The translations under genes were made by a program, and so were the position numbers. From Planctomycetota bacterium (GTDB lineage Bacteria; Planctomycetota; UBA1135; UBA2386), in contig JADZDL010000154.1 of assembly GCA_020851075.1 (NCBI GenBank), positions 1-44,433 on the forward strand: a DNA stretch of 44,433 nucleotides. Direction: 5' to 3'. The notes beneath the pieces are model-generated. The model saw only the letters and a list, made by a program, of their open reading frames with translations, was not told the DNA's origin and made no database searches. Of the stretch, positions 7,956-18,021 are shown in pieces. The stretch's first letter is position 1. The number at the start of each line of letters is the position of its first letter.

Positions 7956-9202
7956 ACCGCCCCAGCCTGCCGGATCCGAGCCAAAGCCATGCCGAATCGC
8001 CATTCTCGCGCATGGCGACGTGGATCCTGTCGAGCGGCGCGATCTTGTCGCTGGTCACAGGGTTCCTGCTGCTCGTCTTCCGCAAGGACGAGGCCCGCGA
8101 AGTCTCCATCGGCAGCGATTCGTATTCGGTCTCGGCGCTCGGCCACCACTTGCTGGAGCAACTGCTGCGAGCCACCGGGCGACCGGTGAGCGTGCACAAC
8201 ACGCCCAACACCGTGGCAAAGCAGCAGCACCTGCTCGTGCTGGCCGAACCGGACGACTCGGACATCGACAAGCTCCGCACGATCGTGCGCAACGCCGACC
8301 AGGTACTCGTCGTGCTGCCCAAGCGAATCGGCACGCGTGACACCATGGCCGAGCACTGGATCGGCGATGCGAGCCTCTGCAAGTTGAAGGTGGTGGAGAA
8401 TGTACTCGAGGAGATCTCGACCGCGTCGGTGAGCCGCCCCGACGAACCGCCGGAACGCTGGCAGTTTTCGGGGCTCATGCCCGAGCTGCCGACACCGGAG
8501 ATCCAAGATCTGCAACTGCTGCAGGGTTACGGATTCAAGCCATTGATCCGCTGCCGGCAGGGCACCTTGCTCGCCGAACTATCGGGCGACGACCAGACGA
8601 TCTACGTGCTGTCGGACCCCGACCTCATCGCCAATCACGGCATTGGGGATGGCAACAACGCGACGTTCGCGCTGGAGATGCTCGATGCGCTGCGCAATCG
8701 GCGCAGCATCGTGCTTGACGAGACCATCCACGGCTTCGAAAAGTCACTGAGCCTGTGGGAAGAACTCGGCCGCTTCCCACTCGTGCTGCTGCTGGTGCAC
8801 GTGTTCCTGCTGATCGCCATCGTCGGCTGGTTCGCGGCCTCGCACTTTGGCCCGATACTCGCGCGGCCGCGGCAACTGGCCAACGACAAGCAGTTCCTGA
8901 TCGAGAATACCGCCAGCCTGATGATGCGGTCCAATCACACGAATCTCGCCATTCGGCGCTACTTCCGCGATCGCACGCGCTTCACCGCGCAGCGTCTCGG
9001 ACTCAGCGGCAACAGTGACGAAGCGCTGCTCGCCGCGCTCATGAAGCGGGCGGAGCATCAACGCAATCAGGACTTCGCCGCACTACATACCACCGTCGAG
9101 CACCTGAAGCGCTCCGACCACCAGATCCACCCACAGGAAGCCACTCAGTTGGCGCGCCGCATTCGCGCGGCTTTCGAGGAACTCGTGCATGGAAGTCACT
9201 GA
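7952..9202 (+). CDS. DUF4350-like membrane protein, 416 aa
   Basis: Layout: a cytoplasmic N-terminus, a transmembrane helix at about residues 25-45 ([21 protein letters not shown]), and a large extracytoplasmic domain with [27 protein letters not shown] and [17 protein letters not shown]. That last motif plus the later [11 protein letters not shown] is typical of the DUF4350 domain found in MoxR clusters. A second helix follows ([23 protein letters not shown], about 275-297), then a cytoplasmic helical tail. GTG 7952 was chosen because it overlaps the preceding stop (GTGA); an ATG at 7919 lies inside the preceding gene. The stop overlaps the second MoxR gene by 14 bases, so expression is surely coupled. 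Its molecular function is unknown; in related loci it sits between DUF4129 and MoxR as here. Confidence 0.75.
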   Translation: MNRPSLPDPSQSHAESPFSRMATWILSSGAILSLVTGFLLLVFRKDEAREVSIGSDSYSVSALGHHLLEQLLRATGRPVSVHNTPNTVAKQQHLLVLAEPDDSDIDKLRTIVRNADQVLVVLPKRIGTRDTMAEHWIGDASLCKLKVVENVLEEISTASVSRPDEPPERWQFSGLMPELPTPEIQDLQLLQGYGFKPLIRCRQGTLLAELSGDDQTIYVLSDPDLIANHGIGDGNNATFALEMLDALRNRRSIVLDETIHGFEKSLSLWEELGRFPLVLLLVHVFLLIAIVGWFAASHFGPILARPRQLANDKQFLIENTASLMMRSNHTNLAIRRYFRDRTRFTAQRLGLSGNSDEALLAALMKRAEHQRNQDFAALHTTVEHLKRSDHQIHPQEATQLARRIRAAFEELVHGSH

Positions 9203-10145
9203 CATCACCGACGTCGCACGCGCCGTGCGCGAACAGGTCAGCCGGGTCGTGATGGGTCACGATCGCACCGTCACCCTGCTGCTGGCCGCGATGCTCTCCG
9301 AAGGCCACGTGCTGCTCGAAGGCGTGCCCGGCACGGCCAAGACCCTGCTGGCGCGCACGTTCGCGGCGCTGCTGGGCCTCGAGTTCCGCCGCATCCAGTT
9401 CACGCCCGATCTGATGCCGGCGGACGTCGTCGGCACCAACCTGTTCGACTTCCAGAGCAGCCGCTTCACGCTGGCCAAGGGGCCGGTGTTCACGGAGCTG
9501 CTGCTCGCGGACGAACTCAATCGCACACCACCGAAGACCCAGGCGGCACTGCTGGAGGCGATGCAGGAACGTTCGGTCACGCTCGACGGCACGACCCACG
9601 CACTGAGCCCGGCATTCCTCGTCATCGCCACGCAGAATCCGATCGAACAGGAAGGCACCTACCCATTGCCCGAGGCGCAGCTCGATCGTTTCCTCCTGAA
9701 ACTGCGGGTCGGCTATCCGAGCCGGCAGGAAGAGCGCGCGATGATCGCCGTGCACGGCCGCCGCGCCGGCATGCCTCGCCCGGCGGACTTCGGGCTGCAG
9801 CAGATCGTGAACCGGGACTTCCTGATGGCCGCTCGCGGCCTCACCGCACAGGTGACCCTTGCCGACGAAGTCGCCGACTACATCGTCGATCTCGTGCGCA
9901 AGACGCGCGAGCATCCGTCGCTTTCGTGTGGTGCCTCGCCGCGCGCCGTGAACATGCTGGCCACCGCCGCCCGCGCCCGCGCGGTCCTCGATGGGCAGCT
10001 GTATGTCGTGCCCGATGACGTGAAGGAACTCGCGCTGCCCGTGCTAGCCCACCGCCTCGTTCTCGCACCAGCCGCGGAGATCGAAGGGCAGACTGCAGAG
10101 GCCATCGTTGAGCAGATCGTCGAACAAACGCCAGCCCCGCGCTGA
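9189..10145 (+). CDS. MoxR-family AAA+ ATPase (second copy), 318 aa
   Basis: A canonical MoxR ATPase. Walker A is [16 protein letters not shown] (about residues 38-53), Walker B is [22 protein letters not shown], sensor 1 is [28 protein letters not shown], and the lid motif is [19 protein letters not shown] followed by [19 protein letters not shown]. The GVPGTAKT P-loop is the usual MoxR form and differs from the first copy's DHPGVGKT. The start lies inside the last codons of the DUF4350-like gene, and the DUF58 gene begins two bases after its stop. Together with 3135-4046 this gives two MoxR-DUF58 pairs in one transcription unit. I infer that each MoxR serves its own adjacent DUF58 protein. 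Confidence 0.94.
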   Translation: MEVTDITDVARAVREQVSRVVMGHDRTVTLLLAAMLSEGHVLLEGVPGTAKTLLARTFAALLGLEFRRIQFTPDLMPADVVGTNLFDFQSSRFTLAKGPVFTELLLADELNRTPPKTQAALLEAMQERSVTLDGTTHALSPAFLVIATQNPIEQEGTYPLPEAQLDRFLLKLRVGYPSRQEERAMIAVHGRRAGMPRPADFGLQQIVNRDFLMAARGLTAQVTLADEVADYIVDLVRKTREHPSLSCGASPRAVNMLATAARARAVLDGQLYVVPDDVKELALPVLAHRLVLAPAAEIEGQTAEAIVEQIVEQTPAPR

Positions 10146-10147
10146 AG

Positions 10148-11455
10148 ATGCTCCGCCCCACCCGCCGCACCCTGCTCATCGCCGGCTTTGGCGCGCCGGT
10201 CGCTGCCTTGCCGACCATTCTCGGCACGGGCCTCTGGCCACTGTGGGTGGGTTATGTACTGGCGTTGGCACTCGGCATCGCCATCGAGATCGCGCTGATC
10301 CCCAGCCGCAGGAGCGTGCAGGTCACGGCCTCGCCACCTGGAGCGATGGAGATCGGCAGCGAATCGGCGTTGCCCGTCGAAGTGGTCGGTCCCGCACGGC
10401 TGCAGATGCTCGAAGTCGTGCCGCACCTATGGGGCGTGACCCCAGCGGTTCCGGCCCTCTCGGTGAAGGCCCAAGACGGCAAGGCAACCGTGCAATTCAC
10501 GCTGGCCCCCATGCGCCGCGGCCCCACGGTGTTGGGCTCGATCTGGGTACGCTGGCAGGGTCCGCTTGGCTTGCTCTGGAACGAAGCCGTTCACGCCCAG
10601 CAACGCACGATCGATACGCTGCCGGACACGCGCCATGTGCGCGCCCACGCGCTGCGCCTGCGCGCCCGCCCCGAGGACCGCGCCGGCCTCAAGGTCGAAC
10701 AGTTCCTTGGCGACGGTTCCGAGTTTGACGCGCTGCGCGAGTTCGTGGTTGGCTTCGATCGTCGCTCGGTGGACTGGAAGGCCTCCGCGCGCCATCGCGA
10801 ACTGCTCTGCCGTCAGTATCGCGCCGAACGTAACCACCAGGTGATCCTGGCGGTCGACACCGGCAACCGGATGGGCGAGTGCATCGATGGCATTCCGCGC
10901 GTCGACCATGCCATCCGCACAGCCCTGCAGCTGGCGTTTACGTGCCTGAAAACCGGTGATCTGGTCGGCGCGTATGGTTTTGACGATCAACCGCGTGTGC
11001 TGCGACAGCCACAGGCGGGCCTCAAGGTGATGGCGGGCCTGCAAACTGCGCTTGGGGACCTCGACTACTCCACGGCCGAATCCAACTACACGCTGGCCCT
11101 CACGCACCTGCTCTCGCAGGTGCAGCGCCGTTCGCTCGTGGTGCTGTTCACGGACTTTGTCGACAGCATCACCGCCGAGCTCATGGTGCCGAACGTGCTG
11201 CGCCTGGCGAAGCGACACCGCGTGCTGTTCGTAGCCCTGCGCGACACCACGGTCGCCAAGGCCATTGAAATCGCGCCGCAGACCCTGCACCACGTTCACA
11301 GTGCCGTGATCGCCGGTGAGATGGCTCGTGAACGCGAGATCGTGCTCGAACGCATTCGTCGCGCCGGCGCCCATGTCGTCGACGCGGCGCCCAACGAAAT
11401 CAGCGCCCAGCTCATCGACAGCTACCTGCAACTGAAGCGCCGGGAGGCCGTATGA
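10148..11455 (+). CDS. DUF58 domain protein (second copy), 435 aa
   Basis: Two N-terminal membrane helices (LIAGFGAPVAALPTILGTGLW and LWVGYVLALALGIAIEIALI, about residues 11-53) lead into a beta-rich region. The DUF58 core follows: FDALREFVVGFDRRSVDWKASARHRELLCRQYRAERN (about residues 198-234), which matches the R-x-(Y/F)-xxG-xD-xRxxDWKAxAR consensus closely. A von Willebrand A-like strand comes next, VILAVDTGNRMGECID, where the usual DxSxSM metal site reads DTGNRM. LVVLFTDFVDSITAELM completes the fold. In related systems DUF58 proteins are the effector partners of MoxR ATPases. The start is two bases after the second MoxR stop, and its stop overlaps the SpoIIM-like start (ATGA). Confidence 0.9.
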   Translation: MLRPTRRTLLIAGFGAPVAALPTILGTGLWPLWVGYVLALALGIAIEIALIPSRRSVQVTASPPGAMEIGSESALPVEVVGPARLQMLEVVPHLWGVTPAVPALSVKAQDGKATVQFTLAPMRRGPTVLGSIWVRWQGPLGLLWNEAVHAQQRTIDTLPDTRHVRAHALRLRARPEDRAGLKVEQFLGDGSEFDALREFVVGFDRRSVDWKASARHRELLCRQYRAERNHQVILAVDTGNRMGECIDGIPRVDHAIRTALQLAFTCLKTGDLVGAYGFDDQPRVLRQPQAGLKVMAGLQTALGDLDYSTAESNYTLALTHLLSQVQRRSLVVLFTDFVDSITAELMVPNVLRLAKRHRVLFVALRDTTVAKAIEIAPQTLHHVHSAVIAGEMAREREIVLERIRRAGAHVVDAAPNEISAQLIDSYLQLKRREAV

Positions 11456-12452
11456 CGGAGCTCACCGCCGACGACCTCTGGAGCACTCGCTTTCGCCGCG
11501 ACCGCGAAGCGAGCTGGCGCGAACTCGAGGGCATGCTCAACTCGATCGAGAAGCGCGGGCTCGCCTCGCTGGGGGCCGACTCCCTGGCTCGCTTGCCATC
11601 CCTCTACCGCGCCGCACTCAGCGCGCTCAGTGTCGCTCGCGCCGTCTGCCTCGACCGCAACCTGCTCGACTACCTGGAATCGCTGACGAGCCGCGCCCAC
11701 CTGTGCGTCTACGGGCCACGCGAGAGTGTGACAGGAGCCCTGCTCGGCTTGCTGGCCAGCCGCTTTCCCGAAGCGGTGCGCGCCGCCTGGAAACCGCTGC
11801 TGGCGACCTTCTGCACGCTGGCGCTCGGCTTCTCGATCGCCTTCGTGTTGTGCGGTGAGAACCTCGATCGGTACTGGTACTTCCTCGACGCAGGTAGAGC
11901 CCAGGGCCGCGATCCCACCGCGACCTACGACACCCTGCGCGACACGCTGTTTACCGACAAGAATGACGACGCGGCGCTGTCGGCCTTCGCGGCCTTCCTC
12001 TGGAGCCATAACTCGAGAGTCACGCTGCTGGCGTTCGCCCTGGCGATTCTCGGTGGCCTGCCGGGGCTGCTGCTGGTGCTGCTGACGGGCATGGAACTCG
12101 GCGCAATGAGCGCGCTGTTCCACGAACGAGGTCTCGCCGTCGAATGGTGGAGCTGGATCCTGCCACACGGCATCACCGAACTTTCCGCGGTGCTGATGGG
12201 CACGACCGCGGGACTGCATCTCGGCCACGGCTTGATCTTCTCGGGCCCCTACGGCCGGCTTGGGGCGATGGCGCAGCGCAGCCGCGAAGCTGGCCCGCTG
12301 GTCTTCGGCGCGATCGTCATGCTGTTCCTTGCCGGCCTCATCGAAGGCATCTTCCGTCAGGCCGTGAACGACGTGCCCGTTCGGTATGCACTCGCCACAC
12401 TGACGGCCTCGCTCTGGATCGTCTACTTCGTGTTCGTCGGCAGGAAGAAGTG

Positions 12453-12453
<1 letters not shown>
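11452..12453 (+). CDS. SpoIIM-like (stage II sporulation M family) membrane protein, 333 aa
   Basis: A cytoplasmic helical N-terminal region (about 100 residues, including LWSTRFRRDREASWRELEGML) precedes several hydrophobic segments. These include PLLATFCTLALGFSIAFVL, VTLLAFALAILGGLPGLLLVLLTGMELG, ILPHGITELSAVLMGTTAGLHLG, VFGAIVMLFLAGLIEGIF and TASLWIVYFVFVG. The 'LPHGxxEL' motif and the 'N...G..G' segments are typical of the SpoIIM family, which in sporulating Bacillus forms the DMP peptidoglycan-degrading complex. In non-sporulating bacteria SpoIIM-like proteins are standard companions of MoxR, DUF58 and RDD genes, as here. There is no evidence of sporulation in this window, so a general envelope role is inferred. 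The RDD gene starts on its stop (TGATG). Confidence 0.88.
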
Positions 12454-13331
<878 letters not shown>

Positions 13332-13380
13332 TGGGCACGTTCGCCGAGGCTGCCAGCTGGCCACCCCGGCAGACTTCGCC

Positions 13381-13712
13381 TCATTGGTGCTCGAAAGACG
13401 TGATCGGGTTGTAGTTGCGGGTCACGGTGCCAGTGACTGCGGTAGCGGACGGACCCGCGGCGAAGTTGACCCAAAGCTGCTCCCAGGCCCCGTCGCCAGC
13501 GATGTGGTGTAGGTCTGCCCTGGGCGCAGCCCGGTGGCCGTCAGTTTGGGAACGCCGCCACCAGCGCGTGGGCACCCCGCTGGGCCATAGGTCACCGGCG
13601 AGAAATCGACCGAGCGAACGAGGCGGTAGTGGAAGCTGGTGCCGCAGCCACTGTTGCCGAATCTCCAGCCACAGCCGGGCCAACCACTTGACAGCCATGC
13701 GATGGAGCCCAC
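13381..13712 (-). pseudogene. Frameshifted remnant of a secreted-protein C-terminal domain
   Basis: No single frame explains this stretch, but two adjoining minus-strand frames together read like a protein end. The 5' part (about 13495-13712) gives FGNSGCGTSFHYRLVRSVDF and then VTYGPAGCPRAGGGVPKLTA followed by TGLRPGQTYTTSLATG. The 3' part (13381 to about 13500) continues in another frame as AWEQLWVNFAAGPSATAVTG and ends with a stop after NPITSFEHQ. The middle resembles the domain start in the Kelch protein at 15990-17369 (TFGTACASSVGTPQLHATPG...GQPFTVALSG). I infer a decayed copy of that domain with one frameshift near 13490-13505. No start codon or signal peptide belongs to it. A sequencing indel could give the same picture. 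Confidence 0.45.
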
Positions 13713-13830
13713 CGCAGCCGAGTTTTTCTAAGTAGGAGTGCGGTCGAACGCCCACGCGCGCGCTGGGCACTCTGGCGCTGCAGCCCTGGCTCAGGCCATG
13801 GCCGCGCTGCATCCAGCCAACAACACCACC

Positions 13831-15027
13831 ATGACTGCCACGAAAACCCCAAGCCACCGCCTTTTCTGCATAGCAACCCTGATCGGCGGCCTTTCCCTGA
13901 TCACGCTGAGCGGCCCTGCCCGGGCACAAGATTCGGCGCAAACAGAACAGGCACCAAGATGGTCTGCCCGACAGCTGGCTCTGGCGGAAGCGTTCGCAGG
14001 GGCGCTGCAGGAGAGCCTAGTCGCTGGCAACCAAGGTGCGTTCCTCCGCGCCTGGGATCCTGCGGTGATCGCCCGCGCTGTCTGCAAAGACGTACAAGCG
14101 GACGAGCAGTCGCTAGCGAACCTGCGAGCAAGCCTCGAAAGGGCCGCCGGGGAAGCACGCGCAAGCTGGTTCGCTGACTGGCGGCAGAACGACGTTCGCT
14201 ACAAGCGACTCGTGATGGGTGACGAAAAGCTGTTTGCCCGATTCCGGCTCATCCGCGACGGGGGCATCTCCTTCTTGGATATCGAAATGGAATCCAATGG
14301 TGGAAAATGGCGCGCTGTCGGCTTCCGCAACTTGGCGCTGGGCAGCAACCTGATCGACACCTTGCGGCAAATGGCACTGCAGACCATTGAGAAAGTCGAC
14401 GCCAGCTACGCGACGCGTGTATTCGTCGGCGCAGAAACCGCCGAGATCAATGCGGAATCGCTGGGGCAATTGATTGAGCACCGGCGTACCGGCAACCACC
14501 GGGGGGTGGTTGCCGTCTGCCGCAAGATGCCGGCCAAAGTACGCGAATTGGCGATGGTCACAGCGATCTATGCGGATGCGCTTGCCACTCTGGGCGAAAC
14601 GGACGCATTTGTCGAAGTGATCGAGCAAGCCGTTGCCAGGTTCCCGGCGCCGCTGTTCCGAATCGCGCTGGTCGATACTTACCTTGCCAAGAAGCAATGG
14701 AAGAAGGCAGGTCGTTGCGTCGACGAGTTCATGTTGGGTGTAGACGAAGATGCTGCCCTGTTGGCGCTTCGGGCAGCAATCGAGGTGGCGGGCGGGGAGA
14801 TCCCTAGTGCACACACGACGATTCGCAGGGCACTCACCCTTGAGCCGAAGTGTGAGTATGTCTGCGCCCAGGGTATCGAAGTTCTACTCGCGGCCAAGGA
14901 CTGGGCTGGGGTCCGCGACTGCATAAAAGAGCTGGAGCGAACCGGGAAGTTCGACTTCCGCGGCCACTTGGAGGGGGAACTGTGGAGTGGCTTCCTGGCC
15001 GCGTCGGAGTCGACGCCGTGGCGGTGA
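13831..15027 (+). CDS. Exported protein with TPR-like C-terminal half, 398 aa
   Basis: A signal peptide covers residues 1-33 (LFCIATLIGGLSLITLSGPARA, cleavage likely after ARA). The first half of the mature protein (to about residue 190) includes WFADWRQNDVRYKRLVMGDE and GGISFLDIEMESNGGKWRAVGFRNL, a cystatin/NTF2-like alpha+beta pattern. The second half is a run of helical pairs with TPR character (LAMVTAIYADALATLGETDA, FRIALVDTYLAKKQWKKAGR, ALLALRAAIEVAGGEIPSAH, VCAQGIEVLLAAKDWAGVRD). I do not recognise a named family. An in-frame ATG at 13798 would add 11 residues before the signal; 13831 gives a cleaner signal peptide. Base composition is visibly less GC-rich than the MoxR operon to its left. 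It has no close operon partner. Confidence 0.75.
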   Translation: MTATKTPSHRLFCIATLIGGLSLITLSGPARAQDSAQTEQAPRWSARQLALAEAFAGALQESLVAGNQGAFLRAWDPAVIARAVCKDVQADEQSLANLRASLERAAGEARASWFADWRQNDVRYKRLVMGDEKLFARFRLIRDGGISFLDIEMESNGGKWRAVGFRNLALGSNLIDTLRQMALQTIEKVDASYATRVFVGAETAEINAESLGQLIEHRRTGNHRGVVAVCRKMPAKVRELAMVTAIYADALATLGETDAFVEVIEQAVARFPAPLFRIALVDTYLAKKQWKKAGRCVDEFMLGVDEDAALLALRAAIEVAGGEIPSAHTTIRRALTLEPKCEYVCAQGIEVLLAAKDWAGVRDCIKELERTGKFDFRGHLEGELWSGFLAASESTPWR

Positions 15028-15328
15028 CCATGACCTCGACACAATGCACTACGCGGGGTCTCGCTTCACACTTGACTAGCCACAACACCATGGCTCGCAT
15101 GGGCGCGGGCAATGAGCACAGCCAGCGGCCCTTGCTTCCGGCATGTGCAGCCAGATGTTGGAGCGACCGTCTGTGAAGGCGATGATGGCGAAGCCACTCT
15201 GCGCGTAACTTCGCCACGGCCTGGCGGCTGACAGTTCCTTCCCCCAGTCGCCGCGCCAACGCACCGACTTTAGAGATCACGGGCGACCGAACGGTGCGCG
15301 CCCTCCTACCGATCTTCCGCACGCGACC
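15028..15328. other. 301-base gap with no supported gene
   Basis: I find nothing convincing here. A minus-strand frame stays open across this gap (14834-15322, continuing into the preceding gene), and another at 15076-15264 contains SGFAIIAFTDGRSNIW. Neither has a signal peptide, motif or ribosome site, and both lie opposite or beside real genes. Together with the remnant at 13381-13712 it may represent decayed coding DNA. No hairpin with a T-run is visible. Confidence 0.35.
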
Positions 15329-15811
15329 TCAGGGGAGCCTGTCGAGATCGTCGTACCACTTCCGACTCAACTCAACCGCTTGTGCAAACGCAATGTCGCG
15401 AGATTCATGAAGGTTGGGGGGCCGAACGCCGCCCACAGGAGTCAAGATCGACTCCAGAGCTTCAATACAACTGTGGCCTGCGATGATCACCAAGCGAACG
15501 GGCAGTTGGTAGCACCAGTGATCCACCACCTCCAGTGGTTGCAAGATATTGTTGCCCCATCGATATTCGAGATCCGTCAAGTCCAAGAGCAGAGCCCCGA
15601 ACAGGCTCTTTCGAGCAATTGCCGCGCCGAGGATCGACGTCATGAATTCTGCGTCCGGCCTTCCCGCCGCCCCGGGGCGATACTTGCCGGCGAAAGACAC
15701 CTCAAGGATAAAGCCGCAGGCGCCATCGCCGCGCTCATGGACCTGGTACTTCAAGTCAGACCGTGGGAAGAGGTGGTCGTCTCCGCACTCCAGAGATTGC
15801 GTCGTGTCCAT
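15329..15811 (-). CDS. Hypothetical cytoplasmic protein, 160 aa
   Basis: No signal peptide or membrane segment. The sequence alternates hydrophobic beta strands and helices: GFILEVSFAGKYRPG, SLFGALLLDLTDLEYRWGNN, LPVRLVIIAGHSCIEALESIL. The pattern of a buried strand ending in LDLTDLEYRWG followed by a helix and a VIIAGHSC strand recalls a small alpha/beta (STAS- or crotonase-like) fold. That is only an impression and I do not assign a family. The codon use is less GC-rich than that of surrounding operons, consistent with the accessory character of 13.3-18.0 kb. No ribosome site is evident before the ATG at 15811; a weak neighbouring frame at 15751-15948 overlaps its start and was not accepted. 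Confidence 0.6.
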   Translation of the reverse strand: MDTTQSLECGDDHLFPRSDLKYQVHERGDGACGFILEVSFAGKYRPGAAGRPDAEFMTSILGAAIARKSLFGALLLDLTDLEYRWGNNILQPLEVVDHWCYQLPVRLVIIAGHSCIEALESILTPVGGVRPPNLHESRDIAFAQAVELSRKWYDDLDRLP

Positions 15812-15954
15812 GGAAGCACCAGCGTTGCCAGCAACAACAATCCGTAACAGTAAACGGCCAACTCCTGCCCCAACTCAGTTCGCTGCGTCGCCAACCAAGT
15901 CTGGTTTCCTGCGTCTCGTCGCCAGCCATTCCGTCCCCCCGCGGGCACACCGAA

Positions 15955-15982
15955 TGGACAGAGCTGCCACAGCGACTAGAAT
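15955..15982 (+). promoter_or_regulatory. Candidate promoter of the Kelch gene, start codon at +1 position
   Basis: TGGACA (15955-15960), a 16-base spacer, and TAGAAT (15977-15982) are followed by only seven bases before the ATG at 15990. If used, the transcript would begin on or next to the start codon and carry no leader. No Shine-Dalgarno sequence is present. Confidence 0.45.
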
Positions 15983-15989
15983 CGAGCCA

Positions 15990-17369
15990 ATGCGCCCGAC
16001 AATCAGCCTGCTAGCAGCTCTATTTGCAGCTCCCCTTGCCGCGCAAGCCGTCTGGGTCGACAGGTCGACCGCCGCAACACCCCATTTCGGCTACAAGATG
16101 GCATGCGCCTTCGATGTGGCTCGTGGCGTGCTGGTCGTGCATGGCGGCGTGCTCGACACCGGCAGCGGCTCGACGACCTTGGGCACGATGTGGGAATGGG
16201 ATGGCGCAACATGGACACAGCGGACGCCGGCTGGGGCACCGGGCCCGCGCTCAAGACACGCCATGGCCTACGACGAATCACGCGGAGTGATCGTCATGAG
16301 CGGCGGCCTGCTCGGCAGTACGCGGTTGCCGCAGACCTATGAGTTCAATGGAACGAGCTGGGCACTGCGCCACACGGCCGCGTTGAACTTCGAGGTGTAT
16401 TCTCACCGCATGGTCTACGACCGCGCCCGGCACGAGATCGTGCGCTTCGGCGGCGGCACCGGGGGCGGATCGACTAACCGCACCGAAGTCTGGAACGGCA
16501 GTACCTGGATCCTGCGGGTCGCCGGCGGTCCGAGCGCACGCAAGGACCATATGATGGCCTACCATGAGCCAACCCAGCGCGTCGTGCTGTTTGGCGGCCA
16601 GGAGAGTGGGGTCTACAATGACACTTGGGAATGGAACGGCGTGAGCTGGCAGCAGCGTTTCCCTGCCCACACCCCACCGGCCATGGTCAACGTCGGCTTC
16701 GCCTACAGTGGCACAAGTCGCAAGATCATGATGGCCAGCGACAACTTCTCGGCGCCGGAGATCTGGACCTGGGACGGCACAGATTGGACGCAGAAGACCA
16801 GCAATACTGGCCCCTTCGCGGCCGGCTACAGCGAATTGACCTACGATCCGCTCACCGATCGCGGCATCTTCCTTGCCGCGTTCCAACCCAATGTGGCCGG
16901 TTTCGCCGCCCACTGGGACCTTGAAGTACCAGTCCAGCACGCCGGCTCCTGGACAACCTTTGGCACGGCCTGCGCATCGAGCGTCGGCACGCCACAACTG
17001 CACGCCACGCCCGGCTCTTTGCCATTCGTCGGCCAACCTTTCACGGTTGCCCTCTCAGGAATCCCCGGCTCGATCTTCACTCCGGCGTTCTTGGTTTCCG
17101 GCTTCTCCAACACCCAATCGAGCACTTGGACCTTGCCGCACGAACTGTCAGGACTCGGAATGCCTGGCTGCCACGCGCTGGTGAGCCCTGATGCGACCGA
17201 ACTGCTCGCCAACAACGCGGGCACGGCCAGCAAGACTTGGCAGATCCCACCGAGCACGGCGCTGGTCGGGGTCACATTCCACGTGCAAGGCGCGGCGTTT
17301 GACCCGCCGGCCAACAGCGCTGGAGTCGTGCTGTCAAATGCTGGCACGATCCTGATCGGCCAGGTTTAG
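15990..17369 (+). CDS. Secreted Kelch-repeat protein with conserved C-terminal domain, 459 aa
   Basis: The signal peptide MRPTISLLAALFAAPLAAQA is followed by five or six Kelch-like repeats (residues about 20-310). Each repeat has a pattern such as MACAFDVARGVLVVHGG...MWEWDGATWTQR, HAMAYDESRGVIVMSGG...YEFNGTSWALR and HMMAYHEPTQRVVLFGG...WEWNGVSWQQR. They should fold as a beta-propeller. Residues about 320-459 form a separate domain that begins GSWTTFGTACASSVGTPQLH, has GQPFTVALSGIPGS, and ends near ALVGVTFHVQGAAFDPP. This C-terminal module recurs in two other secreted proteins of the window and may be a surface-sorting domain. The candidate promoter at 15955-15982 suggests a leaderless mRNA. 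The binding partner is unknown. It converges on the small lipoprotein gene at 17424 with 54 bases between and no clear terminator hairpin. Confidence 0.85.
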   Translation: MRPTISLLAALFAAPLAAQAVWVDRSTAATPHFGYKMACAFDVARGVLVVHGGVLDTGSGSTTLGTMWEWDGATWTQRTPAGAPGPRSRHAMAYDESRGVIVMSGGLLGSTRLPQTYEFNGTSWALRHTAALNFEVYSHRMVYDRARHEIVRFGGGTGGGSTNRTEVWNGSTWILRVAGGPSARKDHMMAYHEPTQRVVLFGGQESGVYNDTWEWNGVSWQQRFPAHTPPAMVNVGFAYSGTSRKIMMASDNFSAPEIWTWDGTDWTQKTSNTGPFAAGYSELTYDPLTDRGIFLAAFQPNVAGFAAHWDLEVPVQHAGSWTTFGTACASSVGTPQLHATPGSLPFVGQPFTVALSGIPGSIFTPAFLVSGFSNTQSSTWTLPHELSGLGMPGCHALVSPDATELLANNAGTASKTWQIPPSTALVGVTFHVQGAAFDPPANSAGVVLSNAGTILIGQV

Positions 17370-17423
17370 AGCGTCACCGACGGGCATACGAACGGCGGCC
17401 AGTCCCGAACACCGACGCAGCGT

Positions 17424-17849
17424 TCACTTGAACCAGACGGTGTCCGCCAGCCACTTGCCCTCGGTGAGGACGAGGGTCGTCAGCGTGCGGCCATTCTTCA
17501 TCTTCACCTTCGCCGTCTTCTTGCCCTCGTATTCGCCCATTTCCACATCAGCGACGAGGTCCTCCAGCGTGGTCGTGCCGACCGAGGCTTTGCCCTTCGC
17601 GACGCTGTCCGCCGTGATTCGCTCCTTTTGACGGTCCGTGAAGCACGCCTTGAGTTTGTCCACATCGCCTGCCAGCAGCAGCGCGAGCTGACTGCCAATC
17701 ACGGCCTTCGGCTCCTGTGCACCAGCCGAAGCTGCGGCGGGGGAGATCGCAGGTCCAGCGCCACCCGCGGGCGTAGCTGCTGTGGGCGTATCGCCGCAAG
17801 CGCTGGTGGTGAGAGCGAGAAGAACCGCGAAGAGGGTCGTACGGAACAT
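17424..17849 (-). CDS. Small lipoprotein with DUF4878/NTF2-like character, 141 aa
   Basis: The signal peptide MFRTTLFAVLLALTTSAC ends in a lipobox with Cys18. An Ala/Pro/Gly linker of about 30 residues leads to a small alpha+beta domain. This has AVIGSQLALLLAGDVDKLKACF, then KKTAKVKMKNGRTLTTLVLTEGKWLADTVWFK. The layout (helices counting an exposure term, then a beta sheet ending in a 'W..d.iwfk' strand) resembles DUF4878 or NTF2-like lipoproteins, but the match is general. It appears to be a single-gene unit. A TAGGCT hexamer lies six bases before its ATG on the minus strand without a matching -35. Confidence 0.75.
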   Translation of the reverse strand: MFRTTLFAVLLALTTSACGDTPTAATPAGGAGPAISPAAASAGAQEPKAVIGSQLALLLAGDVDKLKACFTDRQKERITADSVAKGKASVGTTTLEDLVADVEMGEYEGKKTAKVKMKNGRTLTTLVLTEGKWLADTVWFK

Positions 17850-18021
17850 GCTGGGAGCCTACCGGGAAGCCCCTTCCGGCGCCTCAGCATCCAAGATGCG
17901 ACCCGCACGGCACCGCGGTGCTCGCGGACCGTGCCCCAGGCGAATGACGTCTTCACCTCGGCACCTTGATTCGACGACTTGCCTGCGACAGGGTGCTTCC
18001 TCAGGACAGCCAGACAACCAC

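Noticed and set aside
15380..15847. 155-residue plus-strand frame opposite the unknown gene at 15329-15811
   Set aside because: The minus-strand product alternates hydrophobic strands and helices; this frame is Arg/Gln-rich with no motif.
15751..15948. 65-residue minus-strand frame with a short hydrophobic stretch
   Set aside because: It overlaps the start of the gene at 15329-15811 and has no ribosome site or family; probably chance.
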